Source: Closterium sp. Naga37s-1 (lineage: Eukaryota; Streptophyta; Zygnematophyceae; Desmidiales; Closteriaceae). From it: a stretch of DNA of 64,000 nucleotides. Below, in pieces: positions 22,039-33,736 of this stretch. The translations under genes were made by a program, and so were the position numbers. Location of the stretch: NCBI GenBank assembly GCA_947471745.1, contig CANJKZ010000544.1:124001-188000 (forward strand), read 5' to 3'. Each line of letters starts with the position of its first letter. The stretch's first letter is position 1. Under the pieces are notes generated by a model. That model saw only the letters and a list, made by a program, of their open reading frames with translations, was not told where the DNA came from and searched no databases.

Positions 22039-24677
22039 ATGATCACAAGGCTGAAGTGCCTTGGTGAAAACATCACCAGTGTTGGCCTGAGAGGCCACGT
22101 AAATAAGACGAAGCTGGCCACGCTGCTGCAACTCTCGAGCAAGGAAGTAGCGCAGAGCAATGTGCTTCGTTCTGTGCTCCAGTCTGTGCTCCTAACACAA
22201 GGCCAGCATGGCCTTGTTGTCGACGTACAGAACTGGAGGAGAACGAGGCGCCTCTCCCAAGTCGGTCAGCAGGTAGGTGAGCCAGCGTAGCTCCTGTGCA
22301 GCCATGGCCCCAGCATTGATCTCAGCCTCACAACTGGAGCTGAGAACAGAAGAAGAGCGGGTAGACCGCCAAGAGACAGAACCGGAGCCAAGACTGAAGG
22401 TGTAACCCTATGACGACCGCTGCGTAGTCAAGTCGTCAACCAAGGAAGCGTCTGCGTGACCAGTGAGGACAGCTCGAGCCCCATGCCCGATGTACTGCAC
22501 AAGTATCACAACACCCTCTTCGCAGCATCCCAGTGCACCTTTCGGTGCCTGCCGGGAGCCACGTAGTGAGCCAGAAGGCTGAGAGGGTATGCGAGGTCAG
22601 GTCGTGTGCAAGTGATGAGGTACATGAGGCAGCCCACAAGCTCTGGATACGGGCCACTCGGCTCTACGGACTCGTCCGAAGGTGGAGCTGAGAGTGAGTG
22701 ACCGGTAGGCAGAGGAGTGGACTGTGGCGAGGAGTACGTGAAGCCGAAGCGCTGAAGGACCTGCTGCACCATGTGTGACTGAGTCAAGGTAATGGTGCGC
22801 TGTGCTCTGTCCCGGGTGATCCGCAAGCCAAGATAGCTTGTCAGCTCACTCAGGTCTGTGCACGTGTGTCTCTTCTGCAGCTCGGACTTCACGTAGGCGA
22901 GTGCCTCAGTGTCAGCAGTAGCAAAGACGAGGTCGTCTACGTACACTAGAACGTAGAACGGTGGCAGAGTAGTGTCAGTGCGTAAAAACAAAGAAGGGTC
23001 AGAAGTGGAAGGAGCAAAACCAAGAGCAGCAAGAGTCGTCCTGAGTGTGTCGTGCCACTCACGGGGTGCCTGGCGGAGACCGTAGACTGGCCGCCGGAGG
23101 CTCCAATGGGTACCAGCAGGAAACGACCCAGTGAAGCCAGGTGGGCGGCGCAGCCAGATCTCCTCGTGCAGGCTGCCCTGTAGGAAGGCTGTGCTGAAGT
23201 CAAGTGAGTGGAGCTCGTAGTCACGCTGAGCAGCAACGTGCAGCAGTACCCGAAGAGTGGTCATCTTCGGGGTAGGGGAGAAGGTCTGAAAGAAGTCAAT
23301 TCCCTGTCGCTGACTGAAGCCACGTGCAACGTAACGCGCCTTGAAGGCAGGCGGAGAACCCGGCGGCCGCTTCACCCTGAATATCCACATGCCACTGCCG
23401 ATGTTCGCCCCAGGTGGGGGAACCTTGTCTACGTAGGTGCCTGTGGACTTCCAGGAAGCCATCTCGGCGTCCATGGCTGCCTGCCACTGAGAGGAGTAGG
23501 GACCCTCTATCGCCTCTGCGTAAGAGCGCGGGGTCGGGATGTCTAGTGCATCCGGGTCTCCCTTAGGGGCAAGCAGCATGGACACGAGATGAGGTGAAGC
23601 AGTGGCAAAGCACTCAAAGTCCTCCTGCCTGTCCTCAAGGACTTCCGTGCCAAGAGCACACTCACCCCCGACGGACGGAGGACAGACAGACGCAGACTCA
23701 GCAACAAGACTAGTGGCGTAGTCTAGGTGACAGGCTGCAGCAAAGTCAACGAGCTCAGTAACAAGAGCAGACGCAGCAGTGGACAAAAAGCGCGTGACAG
23801 CTGGACTAGCAGCATGTAGGGAGTCAGACGCAGGGTCCGGACCGGCAGGAAGAGAGGACGCAGGAGGAGACGGCAGAGGGACACGCTGCGGAGCAGTGGA
23901 AGGACGCAGAGTCATAGAGTGAGTGCCAAGGACAGGAGGAGGACGCGGACGCGAAACACGACCAGCTCGAACAGTACGGACAGGCAACGCAGAACGAGAC
24001 TCAGGCGAAACAGGACGCGACTCAGGCTCACAACGCTCCGTAAGACCTCTAGTCGGTCCAGAGTAGGGAGAAGGACCAGGTAGGGGAGAGGCCGGCTGTA
24101 ACTGCGACTGGGACTGGACAGGCGGTGGGCTCAGGAAAGGAGGAGGAGGACCAGGAGAAGGCGGGGAACCAAGAACCTGCTGAAGTAGAGGAACGTAGTA
24201 CGGCCGCAGCCGCACAGCGCCTCCAGCAGCTCCAAGAGATCCTGCACCAGCAGCTCCTCCAGCACCAGCAGCACAGCCAGCAGCTCCAGCAGCACCTCCA
24301 ACACCAGCAGCACCTCCAGCAGCTCCAGCACCACCAGCACCTCCAGCAGCTCCAGCAGCAGCTCCAGCACCAGCAACACCACCAGCACTAGGAGCACCTC
24401 CAGTAGCTCCAGCAGCACCAGAACCTCCAGCACTAGCAGCACCTCCAGCAGCAGCTCCAGCACCAGCAGCACCACCTGCAGCCCTAGTAGCACCTCCAGC
24501 ACCAGCAGCGCCTCCAGCAGCTCCAGCAGTACCAGCAGCACCACCAGCAGGCCCTAGCAGCACCTCCAGCACCAGCAGCACCTCCAGCAGCAGCTCCAGC
24601 ACCAGTAGCACCACCAGCAGCCCTAGCAGCACCTCCAGCACCAGCAGCACCTCGACAGCGCCGAGAGTACCAGTCAC
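22039..24677 (-). pseudogene. RT-RNase H with Gly/Ala linker, element D
   Basis: The open frame 24677-22506 (723 codons) begins in a hydrophobic out-of-register reading of the linker. It passes into (GAAGGAAG)-like repeats, then PYYVPLLQQVLG and the complete RT: GSGMWIFRVKRPPGSPPAFK, FSQRQGIDFFQTFSPTPKMT, STAFLQGSLHEEIWLRRPPG, YGLRQAPREWHD, YVDDLVFATADTE and TSYLGLRI. It stops at TGA (22508-22506) just inside RNase H. The remaining RNase H, with a small deletion, continues to about 22039 in other frames. The linker spans about 24220-24670. Confidence 0.87.
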
Positions 24678-24916
24678 GAAGCTGCTGTGGAGAGAGGGGC
24701 TCCCGCCGCGACGGGACCCCTAGAGCACCGCCGGACTCAGCACGCAAAGGCTCAACACCTCCAAACGCAGTACCCTTAGACTCCACACGCCCAGGCTCAG
24801 CACCCCCAGACGCAGCACCCCCAGACACAGAAACCCCAGGCTCGGCACCCCCAGTCCCCGCACCCGCAGGCTCAGCACCCCTAGTAGCACCTGAGTCGAC
24901 AGCTACCTCGACCGGC

Positions 24917-25738
24917 TCAGCAGGGTCTACCTGGGACACACCTGAGGGGGCAGGACCCTGAGGGGGGAGGGGGTCTACTGGGGGAGTACCTGGTGCTAGG
25001 AAGAGCGGCGGGGGGGGGGGGAGAGGTAGTGCGATAGGGAAATAGACGGTAGTAAGACACCGACTCGTCAAACGTGACGTCCTGAGAGGACAGAACACGA
25101 CGCGAGGTGGGGTGGTAGAACTGCCACCTGGGTGTGTCAGAAGGGAAGCCAAGGAAGACACAGGGAACGGCATGGGAGGACAGCTTGTCCGCTGTAGTAT
25201 CGCGGACAAAAGCTCGAGATCCCCAGACACGGAACGCGGACGCATCGCCAACCTTCCCCGTCCACCGCAGAGTAGGTGTGGTCTCCGGCAAGGAGACGCG
25301 AGGCTGAAGGTTGATCTGATGCGCAGCGTACTGAACCGCAAACGGCCACAGAAAATGGGGAGCAGCCGCATGGATCATGAACGTACGAGCGACGTCCATG
25401 ACCATGCCACTGCGGCGCTCAGCAATCCCATTTTGCTGTGGGGAGGCCGGAAGCGTGAACGTCTGGCAGATGCCCTCCGAACAACAGAAGGCCCTCAGGA
25501 GGTCGGAGGAAAACTCCCCACCTCTGTCTGAGTGCAGACGCAGAACAGGAAGGTCCGAGCCGAAACTCTCACTGAGCTGGCGACGAGCACCGCGGATCCA
25601 GTCGATCAACACCTCAGGGACCTCACCCTTGCTGCGCAAGGGGAAGAATGTGGTGTAACACGAGTAGTTGTCAACGACCAGCAGGAAGTAACGCTCGTGA
25701 CCCTGGCCACGAACGCGGGCTGGGCCCCACACATCCAT
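24917..25738 (-). pseudogene. Integrase of element D
   Basis: The frame 25738-24917 covers the core: MDVWGPARV with the first Asp, HSDRGGEFSS with the second Asp, and QQNGIAERRSG with the Glu. It continues to FRVWGSRAF and WQFYHPTSRRVLSSQDVTFDES, which is intact where B and E have a stop. The HHCC zinc part is upstream, after a stop replacing the codon before TLHMDVW. It would insert cDNA into the genome. The catalytic triad is present, so this is the best preserved integrase of the A/B/D/E family here. Confidence 0.85.
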
Positions 25739-26756
25739 GTGAAGAGTCTACAGAGGAGCCTCAGTCGGAGGGAACGAGGAGGAGTGCGGAGCGGCGCGCT
25801 GCCGGCCCTCGACACAAGGAACACAGTTGGGGGCAGGCCCCGAAGGAAGGGGAGGTAGGGACCTGGGGAGACCAGAGACAAGGGCACGGGAGGCCATACC
25901 TCGAAGACGAGGCAGGGAGGGGTGACCAAGGCGGTGGTGCCAAAGGAGAGTCTCGTGCGAAAGAGGACGACACGAGCAGGGGGCAGACGCAGGACTAGAC
26001 CTGGACGCGGCAGCAAACACCTGACTAGACGCAGCTACCTGACCAGACGCAGAGACCGGAGGAGGCGCAGTAGTCAGTGTGTACAGACTCGACCCTGGCC
26101 GACGGGTGAACGTGGCCAGGTGGCGGCCCATCCGAGAGCAAGTGCAGTGGGTCACACGCTGACCTCCAGGGGTGAAATGGTCAACCCACGCGTCCTGGAG
26201 GTCAGCTCCACTCACCAAGTTCGTAGAGAACGAGGGGAGGTGGAGTCCCGACAGCAAGCCCGACGGGGCCGCAGGACACGGTAGAACCGTGGAAGAGTGT
26301 GCAAGGACTGGGCCCCCAGAGGGGTCAGCAAGGGAGACTGCAACTGGCCGACTGAGCGGCGTGAGTGTGGTGCTGTCTCTAAAGAATGAGCGCAAAGCAC
26401 CAGAGTCAAGTGTGAAAGTGTGCAAGGCATCAGTAGGTGCAGTACCAGAGAGAGCAGACTCACTAGCACCTGGAGCAGCAGACGCACCAGTACCTGGAGC
26501 AGCAGACGCACTAGCACCTAGAGCAGCAGCCGCAATGCCCGGGTCGGGCGGGACACTCAGATAACAGTCACCCTTAGCACTATCAGCAAAAGCATACATG
26601 GCAGCAAGGAGCAGTAGAAACACCGGACGTGTGATCGAAAAGGGATACCCCATCCCTAGAGTCACACTGAAGAAAGAGCTGTAGGTCGTCAACCCACACG
26701 TCAAAGTCAACTGCACGTCCCTCAGCATCAAAGGTGAGAACGGTAGGACTAGCCAT
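25739..26756 (-). pseudogene. gag stub and protease of element D
   Basis: The ATG at 26756 starts MASPTVLTFDAEGRAVDF, a variant of the family N-terminus. The frame is lost after DHTSGVSTAP, and the following ~260 residues expected for gag plus zinc motif are absent. Sequence resumes at AAMYAFADSAKGDCYLSVPP with protease (LDSGAL, where DSGA is kept) and the GAG-pre-integrase HHRLGHPSLPRLRG. No functional Gag can be made. Confidence 0.83.
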
Positions 26757-26859
26757 AGCAGCAGTAGGAGCATTAGTAAGAGTAGCAGTAGTAGCAGCAA
26801 TTGCAGCAGTAGCAGCAGTAGTAGCAGAGGCAGTAGGGCAGTGCAAGGCAGTGCGGCTC

Positions 26860-27700
26860 GGTAGGGGAGTGCGGCTCGGCAGGGCGGCTCGGCAGGGCGG
26901 CGCGGCTCGGCTGGGCGGCGCGGCTCGGCTGGGCGGCGCGGCTCGGCTGGGCGGCGCGGCTCGGCTGGGCGGCGCGGCTCAGCTGGGCGGCGCGGCTCGG
27001 CTTACCGGAGACGGGTGCAGGGGCGCGCCGTGACAGCAGGGGCCGCGCCTGAAAGGGGGCGCACCAGCAGGGGCCACGCCATCAGGGGCCGGTAGGGGCG
27101 CGTCAGCAGGGGTCGGCAGGGGCGCGCCAGCAGGGGCGCGTCAGCAGGGGCACGTCAGCAGGGGCCGACAGGGGCGCGCCAGTAGGGGCCGGCAGGGGCG
27201 CGTCAGCAGGGGCCGGCAGGGACGCGTCAGCAGGGGCCGGCAGGGGCGCACCAGCAGGGGCCGGCAGGGGCGCGTCAGCAGGGGCCGGCAGAGGCACGCC
27301 AGAAGGGGCGCGTCAGCAGGGGCCGACAGGGGCACGTCAGCAGGGGCCGGCAGAGGCGCGCCAGCAGGGTCGCGTCAGCAGGGGCCGGCAGGGGCGCTCC
27401 AGCAGGGGCGCGTCAGCAGGGGCCGGCAGGGGCGCGTCAGCAGGGGCGCGTCAGCAGGGGCCGACAGGGGCGCGCCAGCAGGGACGTGTCAGAAGGGGCC
27501 GGCAGGGGCGCGTCAGCAGGGGCCGGTAGGGGCGCGCCAGAAGGGGCGCGTCAGCAGGGGCCGGCAGGGGCGCGTCAGCAGGGGCGCGTCAGCAGGGGCC
27601 GTCAGGGGCGCGCCAGTAGTTGGGGGCCGCGACGGGCTAGGGGCCGCGACGGGCTAGGGGCCGCGATGGGCTAGAGGCCGCGATGGGCTAGAGGCCGCGA
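26860..27700 (-). repeat. Tandem repeats in leader of element D
   Basis: A 15-bp family near 26880-27000 (ctcggctgggcggcg) and a ~24 bp family at 27080-27620 (cagcaggggccggcaggggcg). They lie between primer site and gag. Confidence 0.9.
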
Positions 27701-27783
27701 CAGGGAAGGCGTGATGCGCACTTCAGGCAGGGCATGAAAAAAAAATCTAGTGGTGGGCCCTTAAAAAGCGTTCCCACTGGGGA

Positions 27784-27800
27784 ACCTGCTCAGAATACCA
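27784..27800 (-). promoter_or_regulatory. Primer binding site of element D
   Basis: Minus-strand TGGTATTCTGAGCAGGT beside the LTR; initiator-Met type with changes. Confidence 0.75.
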
Positions 27801-27930
27801 TGTTAGAATGTGAGCGAATGAATGACTGAACTAGAAAGCAGGTGGGTACAAGTAGGAAACCTAAAAGTGTTGTACCCTGTAAGGACTACCCCACTACAGC
27901 CTAAACAGACTATAGCATATAAGTTTGACA
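27801..27930 (-). repeat. Right (5') LTR of element D
   Basis: 130 bp, only a few differences from 21620-21749. Confidence 0.9.
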
Positions 27931-27935
27931 CCGTC

Positions 27936-29200
27936 GGCGTCGCTGGCATCGTCGGCGCCTGCGTAGCTGACTAGACACAGCGACTCTGATCCGTCGCCGA
28001 ACTCCAGGGTGACCTCATGTGCAGGAAGTGATCAACCTCACGTCAATGCTGGTCGCTCCTCACGGTTAGGCCGGACCCTAGCTTGGTGCACGCGAAGGCA
28101 ATGTCGAGGCCTTGTCGTGGAGCACCGAACTGGAGCGAGCCAACCTTCTGCCGGTACTCCTCTTCCTCGCACGACTGAAACTCCTCGTCGTTGAATGTGA
28201 GCTCGGCTTAGGCGTCGACGGAGACCGGCGTTTTCGGAATTCGGCATATGTTCTCCTTTTCGATGAAGCGCCTACGCAGCTTCTCGAGATAGGACTGCTG
28301 GTGGAGCCACAACTTCCTCGCCGGTCGGACGCACACGATCTCCAGCCCCAGGTAATTCTCCACAGGGCTGATCTCGCGCAACTTGAAGGCGGCCTCCAAC
28401 AGCTCCTTCAGCATTGTGGTGCTGCTGCTGGCGACGAGCAGGTCGTCGACGTAGACGAGCACTCAGCGCGCCACCCCATCGTCGATGACCTTGTAGTACA
28501 GAGCCTCGTTGACCTGGCTCTTGCTCCAGCCAACGCCGGTCAGCACGGTGTCGAGTGCCAAGTACCACAGTAGCGGCAACTGCTTCAGCCCGTACAAACT
28601 CTTCAACAGCTTGCACACGCGGCCGATCCCGTCGTCGTAGTATTCGGGCTGGTACATGTAGAGCACACGGTCGAGCTTGCTCTACAGGAAGGCGTTCTCC
28701 ATGTCGAGCTGCATCAAGTGGAGGTCGAGGACGGCGACGATGATGAGGAATATCCTAAGCGAGTAGCTTCTGACCGGCGCATACGTCTCGTCGTAGTCGG
28801 CGCCGTACACGTGCGTGAAGCCCTTTACGACCAAGCACGCCTTCTCCCGGGTGACCGTGTCGTCGACGTGGTACTTCTTCATCATCACCCTGTGGCTCTT
28901 CATCAGGTTGATACCGCACGAACGCTCGACCAGCTCCCACGTGTCGTTGGCGATGAGGCTCCGGATCTCCCCGTGCATGGCGGCCTTCACCGCCTTGCCC
29001 TTCCAGCTTGCCAACGCCTCCTTCACCGTCATGGTGGCGATGTCCCAACAGTGTTCCGGGTCAGCGTGCAGGTCAGGGTCGAGCTCGAGCAGGTCGACGC
29101 CGACCTGAGAGTCGTCAAGCAGCGTGGTGTAGGCAGCTGGTGGAAGGCAGGCGTGGTAGCTCAACCGCTCTGGAGCCTTTATGGGGCGTGTTGGGCGTCA
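27936..29200 (-). pseudogene. Reverse transcriptase of element C
   Basis: Three minus-strand frames together cover RT. 29164-28682 has MHGEIRSLIANDTWELVER, ACLVVKGFTHVYGADYDETYAPV and LHLMQLDMENAFL. 28666-28463 has VCKLLKSLYGLKQLPLLW. 28462-28208 has MLVYVDDLLVASSS with the catalytic YVDD and ENYLGLEI. The lineage differs from A/B/D/E, which have LHSLDFSTAFL and RQAPREWH instead. Stops and frameshifts between the parts show it is inactive. Confidence 0.85.
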
Positions 29201-29382
29201 CAGTTCCGACTTCTCGACTGGGACTTCCACCATTTTCCAGTCATCGGACTTCTCCCCGTCGGTGGCTGCGTCGACGACTTCCACAACGACGCTCAACAAA
29301 CTGTCGACGAGCTGCTCTACTATCTCCGGCTCCTCGACCGACAGCTTCTCTAAAGTCGGCTTCGACAAAAACACCTCCCATG

Positions 29383-30091
29383 TCATTCGCTGCTGCCCGT
29401 CGCCGGCCTTCTCGTGATCACGTTGGCCACCAGCGATGCAACCAGTCGGCGACGTAGGCGACGCACCAAGGCTCCTCTCATCACCGGCGACCAACGTAGA
29501 ACTCTTTCAAGGAAGGTCGACGACGACGAGCGGTGAAGGGGAGGGCGACGTGTCGCCGACGGGGACATAGCGGGAGGAATGGTAGGAGGGGGCGATTGGG
29601 CGTCCTCGTCACCAGGCTTGCCGACCTCGGCGAGCAGCGGGAGCGTAACCGAGGATGAGTGCGTCGGCAGGGTAATCATCTTGGTCTGTCGCTCCACGAC
29701 CGTCAGCCACTTCTCGAACACCCGCAGCACGTCGCTCTTCTTGGCGACCGGCTTCACCCACACATAACACGTCTTCCAGTCCTTCAGTAAAAGAAAGTAG
29801 AGGCTGCCATCCTTGGCGGCCACCCAGAACGGCCCGCTCGGGTTGATGTGCACGATGACCAGGGCTTCATCGGCGTCCGAACCTTCGTCGAGGAAAGTGT
29901 GCAGCGCCAGCTTGCCACCAACGCACGCGACACACGGCAGGTCGGCGCTGGTCGACGGCTTCATGTACAGGTCAATGGCGACTTCATGCTTCGTCGGCCT
30001 CTTAATCGTATCAACAACGACGTGTGCGAGCCTTGCGTGCCACCGGTCGGTGGTTGACTTTGTCGCAGAGGCGATCGTCCGCACAGCCACC
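29383..30091 (-). pseudogene. GAG-pre-integrase and integrase N-part of element C
   Basis: The frame 30090-29383 reads DRWHARLAHVVVDTIKR (the HHCC helix region), CVACVGGKLALHTF (the CxxC), then HINPSGPFWVAAKDGSLYFLLLKDW and KSDVLRVFEKW, which match the copia integrase core layout. The region after KMITLPT lacks the DRGGEF block, so the second catalytic Asp is lost. A solo LTR interrupts the element just upstream at 30092. Confidence 0.7.
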
Positions 30092-30676
30092 TGTCAAATT
30101 CTGGCCCCTCTTCTCCCTCTCCTTCCTGCTCTCTTCTTCCCCTCCCTTGTTCTTGACATGTTGCTCCTCTCCCTATCTCTGGTGGGTGTTCCAAGCGTAT
30201 CTCTTCTGCCCGCTCCTCTGTCTGCTACCCGCTTCCTGCCTTGGGCCCTTCCCTCTCTCCCACCGCCCTTCCCAAAGATTGGGTGGTAACCCTTATTGCT
30301 TGCTTGATCTGGCTTCACTGGCTAGGTGTCACGCTGTGGTGTCGTTTGGTTGTGAAAAGTTCCCAATATTAGATGAAAACAAACAAAAAAACTATCATCC
30401 CTAGCCTTCCCTACTCTCTAAGTATCTTCCTTACAACCGTTGTAACCAACGGCTGGGTAGCCGTGGTTCCCGCCTACAGGCCCACTTTCCCACTTTCCAG
30501 GTTGCCTAACTTGACCTTCCCGCTTCCCTAGCCTCCTGACGCGGCCTAATCAATTGGTGCGCTCGGTCCTCTTGACATGCCCTTCTATAGCGTAACTCAC
30601 CCCTACTTTAGCTATTGTTCACACTTTTATAGATAGTTTGCTATGCTAACCACTCGTGCATCTTAAATGTGTGACA
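30092..30676. mobile_element. Probable solo LTR, 585 bp
   Basis: Starts TGTCAAATTC and ends GTGTGACA. CACC flanks it on both sides (30088-30091 and 30677-30680); a 5 bp reading has one mismatch. It splits the protease/integrase region of element C and shows no homology to it, nor any coding motif. Confidence 0.55.
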
Positions 30677-30869
30677 CACCATCTCGGTTGACGTGACGAT
30701 GACTTTGTCGAGCGGGGTCGAAGGTCAGTGCGGAGGACCCAGCCGGTGTACCTCGCCTGTCCGAGCACGTCCCCCATCACCGAGATAAGTAGCATCGCGT
30801 TGCCGTCATCCTGCAGCCTCACGCCGCTGTCCTTCAGCTCGCTGGCCGACTCGCCTGCACGCCCGGGGC

Positions 30870-31163
30870 CTAGAGCATGCCGGGGACGAGAACATGCTTT
30901 ACTGCCTCCCCTAGCAGAGCGACGGTGCCACGACCTTTGATGGTATGCAGTGCCCCGTTAAAGCCAAGCACGTGACGCACGTCGCTGATCGGCTGCATGT
31001 CGACGAAGACGTCATTCGTCCCCATCAGGTGGTGAGAGTAGCTGCTGTCGAGCAGCACCACCGTCAGGTTTGCCGACACGGCGGCCGCGACCGCCTTGAA
31101 GTCTTTACATGGGGTGGCCACAGATCCAACACTCCCGCCATCGACCACCTCCGCCGCGACCAT
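30870..31163 (-). pseudogene. Aspartic protease of element C
   Basis: Contains LLDSSYSHHLMGTNDVF (a DSS/C-SHH type active site where DSG or DSA is usual) and GRGTVALLGEAVKHVLVPGML, typical of copia proteases. It would cleave Gag-Pol. Confidence 0.72.
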
Positions 31164-32060
31164 TGTCCCGAGCCGTCTTCGACCGTTCAGCGTCCTTCAC
31201 CGACCTCCCACCTCCACTACCACCTCCGCTTGGCTTCCCACGCTGCCCCTGTTGACAGTCCCTGCTTCGTCGGGCGGCGTAGTTCGCTTGCAGAAGTAGC
31301 TCCGTGGGCCTCTTGGCCTCCTGAATAGCCTCATCCTTAATAATGTGGATTGTCAGTGTGTCTTTGTCGAGCAACTCATGCACGCCGGGCATCGCCAGCA
31401 TCCGGCGCATTAGGTTGTAGCCGCTTAGGAGACCCTTGACGACGTGTATGATGTATGACGTTGTCGAGTAGTCGACGCCGGCCATCCGCATGTCGGCCAT
31501 GATCTGTCGAGCACGGTTGCAGTAGTCCGTCGCCGACTCCTGCTCGCCCATCCTGAGGTGAGTCGGGCACTCTTCCAGTTGGCCAATATTCCAGTCGTCC
31601 GTCGCCTGGTAGGTCGACAAGATGAACCGCCACGCTTGATGGTCGGCGTCCGGTCGAAGCGACAGGGCTTCAGGGCGATCTGCACCATCGGCGAGCAACA
31701 CCACAAAATGACCATGAAGGTCAGCAGATGAGCCATGCAAAATTCCATCTACAGCTCAACGTCGGCCTCGTCCGGCGTCTCCACTTCGCCGTCGGCGAAA
31801 CACTTCAGCCCGGCGATCTCCAGCTGGGGCTCGATCGACTCCCTCCACGCAATGAGGTCATGCCGAATTTCCAGCAAGGCGGGCACAGCGATCTTGTCCG
31901 GCGGGAACTTGATGTAGCCGCACGCTGGTGTGATCCCGCCCGTCAACACGTGCGTCGCTGACGTCGACCTCACACTGCTTCGCTGAGGAGAGCAACGTCG
32001 TCCACCGACACCGCCGTGCGAGCTGCCTGCGGCCACCGTCGACAACAATTCTCATGCCCG
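31105..32060 (-). pseudogene. gag of element C
   Basis: The N-terminal piece (32048-31749) has IKFPPDKIAVPALLEIRHDL. The C-terminal piece (31740-31105, other frame) has ILSTYQATDDWNIGQLEE, CNRARQIMADMRMAGVDYS, LLSGYNLMRRMLAMPG and ends in CWICGHPM, the start of a zinc knuckle. This is a UBN2-type copia gag. A frameshift separates the halves. Confidence 0.7.
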
Positions 32061-32477
32061 CATTCCGCTGACTTCAACGTTGGCTTCCCTGGTCACTCCA
32101 CGAGTCACCCTCGTGCCCTCATCGCTGCCAACTTGGTCACCGCCGTCAACCTGCTCGTTGTCGCCGCCCTCGTTGCATGTCGGTCGAGGAGAGGCAGACG
32201 CGCCGTCTGCTTCAGGTCGACGGGGATGGTAGCACGCTCACTGCGCAAAAGTGCCTAGAAGTGCCTACTTCAAGGGGACCTTGCCGAACTCGCCAGCCGT
32301 GTGGCGCCTCCTAACGCCAATCTTACGTGCCTCCAAGGTGTCATCTACACTGCCGACTTTTACCGGGGTAGGCGTCATGGTCTGCACGGGTTGCCGGCCT
32401 AACAACGTCCTAGGTAAGTGCAAAAGTAGGCTATTATCTGAAGGTAATATGCGGGGCCGTCCACGCTGACCACACCA
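32061..32477 (-). other. 5' leader of element C
   Basis: Region between gag and the 5' LTR. The sequence beside the LTR on the minus strand is TGGTGTGGTCAGCG, which is not a clear initiator-Met primer site. Confidence 0.45.
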
Positions 32478-33324
32478 TGCAGAGAGTCACTCTACAACTG
32501 TGGGAGTTGAACTTTTGGTGAAGGCACGGGTGGTTTGAGTGATTGTAGGTTTGCGTGTTCACAGGGGAACCTGGCAAGAGTTTCACTATTAAAGTTGGAT
32601 TATAGAATGATAGCAATAACAATAGCAACAATGACTACATCTGGGACCTAGCAGGGTAGCGACCAGGTAGGTCAACCTCCAGTGCAGCACGGGGGCGGCC
32701 TGCCAGCGTAGCAGCTGGACGGCGAGCCAACGCAATTGGGAGGCGGCTTGCCAACATTGCAAGTCGATGTCCTGCCAGCGCAGCACCAGTGCGGCTTGTC
32801 AACGCTGCAGCAAGGTGGCTTGCTAGCATTGCAACCGCACGTGACAATAGCGCACATGCGCACCCACTTCGCAGATGCTTTTAGGCGGCCGAGAACATCG
32901 TGCCTTGTCCCGCTCACCACGCAGGTGCCAAGTCGGCCACGTGCCGATAGTTGCGATTCTCCATGTTGACCTCAGGATACCGGTCCGAAGTCGACTACGC
33001 CAATGCCTGCAGAGGCGAATCTCGCATGCCTTCGCTGTCGAGCAGCTCCGGTTGACATGTTTGGCGCTGCTCTGACAAGCAGCACTCCTCGACGAGCCCA
33101 TCGACCAACACTCTTCGACGGGCACGTGGACCACCTGGGTCGAAGTCGGTCGTCGACCTCCTTCGTCGACGGCCTCGCAGTGGCCCCCGCATGTTGACCA
33201 ACTCCATCGACCAGCTCGCCAAAGTCGGCGTTGCCCAGTGCAGACGGTCGGCTGCACACCTCGCGCACACCTAACCACGAAGTCGGCTTCGCCCAAGAGA
33301 AGGCGAAGCCAACTCTCGTCAACA
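32478..33324 (-). repeat. 5' LTR of element C
   Basis: 847 bp, homologous along its length to 12253-12923 plus 20827-21018 but clearly diverged. Confidence 0.75.
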
Positions 33325-33368
33325 GACAGACGTACGGTTCGGGAGGACACCAAAGAAAAAAGCAGTCT

Positions 33369-33441
33369 CATCAATATTATACACGCCTCGAGGGGGAACA
33401 TGAAGGTGGAGAAGGAGAGACCCAACATGATAATATTGATG
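33369..33441. repeat. 12 bp inverted repeat flanking 49 bp
   Basis: CATCAATATTAT (33369-33380) and its exact reverse complement (33430-33441) lie just outside the left end of the hAT element. Confidence 0.8.
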
Positions 33442-33543
33442 GGTCACGGACGAGACATGAGGGGAAACGTCACGGCCAGGGCCTCAAATTCGTTTTAGTC
33501 TAGGCTAAATCGTCAGTCTCTGGAGGATGCTATTGGCTGACCC

Positions 33544-33736
33544 TGTCAGAGACCTAGCTAAGACTTAGTAGCCATGGCTAGGGTTTAGGGTACACGAAAG
33601 AGAAATGGGAGGAGAGAATGAAAACAGAGGAGGGGTTTTCACTAGCAAGCAGTTGAGTACATATAGCAAACCCTAATAGGGCTATACTCACTATAGAGTA
33701 CCCCACTGCAGAATAGAGAAATATGACATTCTGACA
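33544..33736 (-). repeat. Left (3') LTR of LARD1
   Basis: 193 bp. Carries AAACCCTAA (plant telo-box) at about 33668. Confidence 0.88.

Larger units (their letters stand above)
21620..27930 (-). mobile_element. Ty1/copia element D, degenerate
   Basis: 130 bp LTRs at 21620-21749 and 27801-27930 with TSD CCGTC at 21615-21619 and 27931-27935. The minus strand carries the primer site, a repeat-filled leader, a gag stub, protease, integrase, a long Gly/Ala linker, RT and RNase H. Most of gag and the zinc motif are deleted (junction near 26610). The integrase and RT are the best preserved among A, B, D and E. It lies within the RNase H of element C. Confidence 0.92.
12253..33324 (-). mobile_element. 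Old Ty1/copia element C, host of nested insertions B and D
   Basis: Two homologous ~850 bp LTRs lie at 32478-33324 (5', right) and 12253-12923 plus 20827-21018 (3', left, split by element B). Between them, in minus order, are gag (~32050-31105), protease (~31163-30870), integrase (30091-29383), RT (29164-28208) and RNase H (split 28207-27936 and 21619-21150). Removing B, D, the solo LTR and one TSD copy per insertion gives a plausible ~6.3 kb element. No TSD is visible at its outer ends and many frames are broken, so it is the oldest layer here. It is a different copia lineage from A, B, D and E. Confidence 0.75.

Noticed and set aside
22506..24677. Leu/Val-rich start of the 723-codon frame as a membrane protein
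   Set aside because: It is the Gly/Ala linker repeat read out of register before entering the true RT frame.
27080..27620. CRISPR-like array
   Set aside because: Contiguous degenerate minisatellite without unique spacers, in a eukaryotic retroelement leader; the same holds for 61490-62010.
28112..29353. Plus-strand open frames opposite the RT of element C
   Set aside because: The minus strand carries YVDD and other RT motifs; these are shadows.
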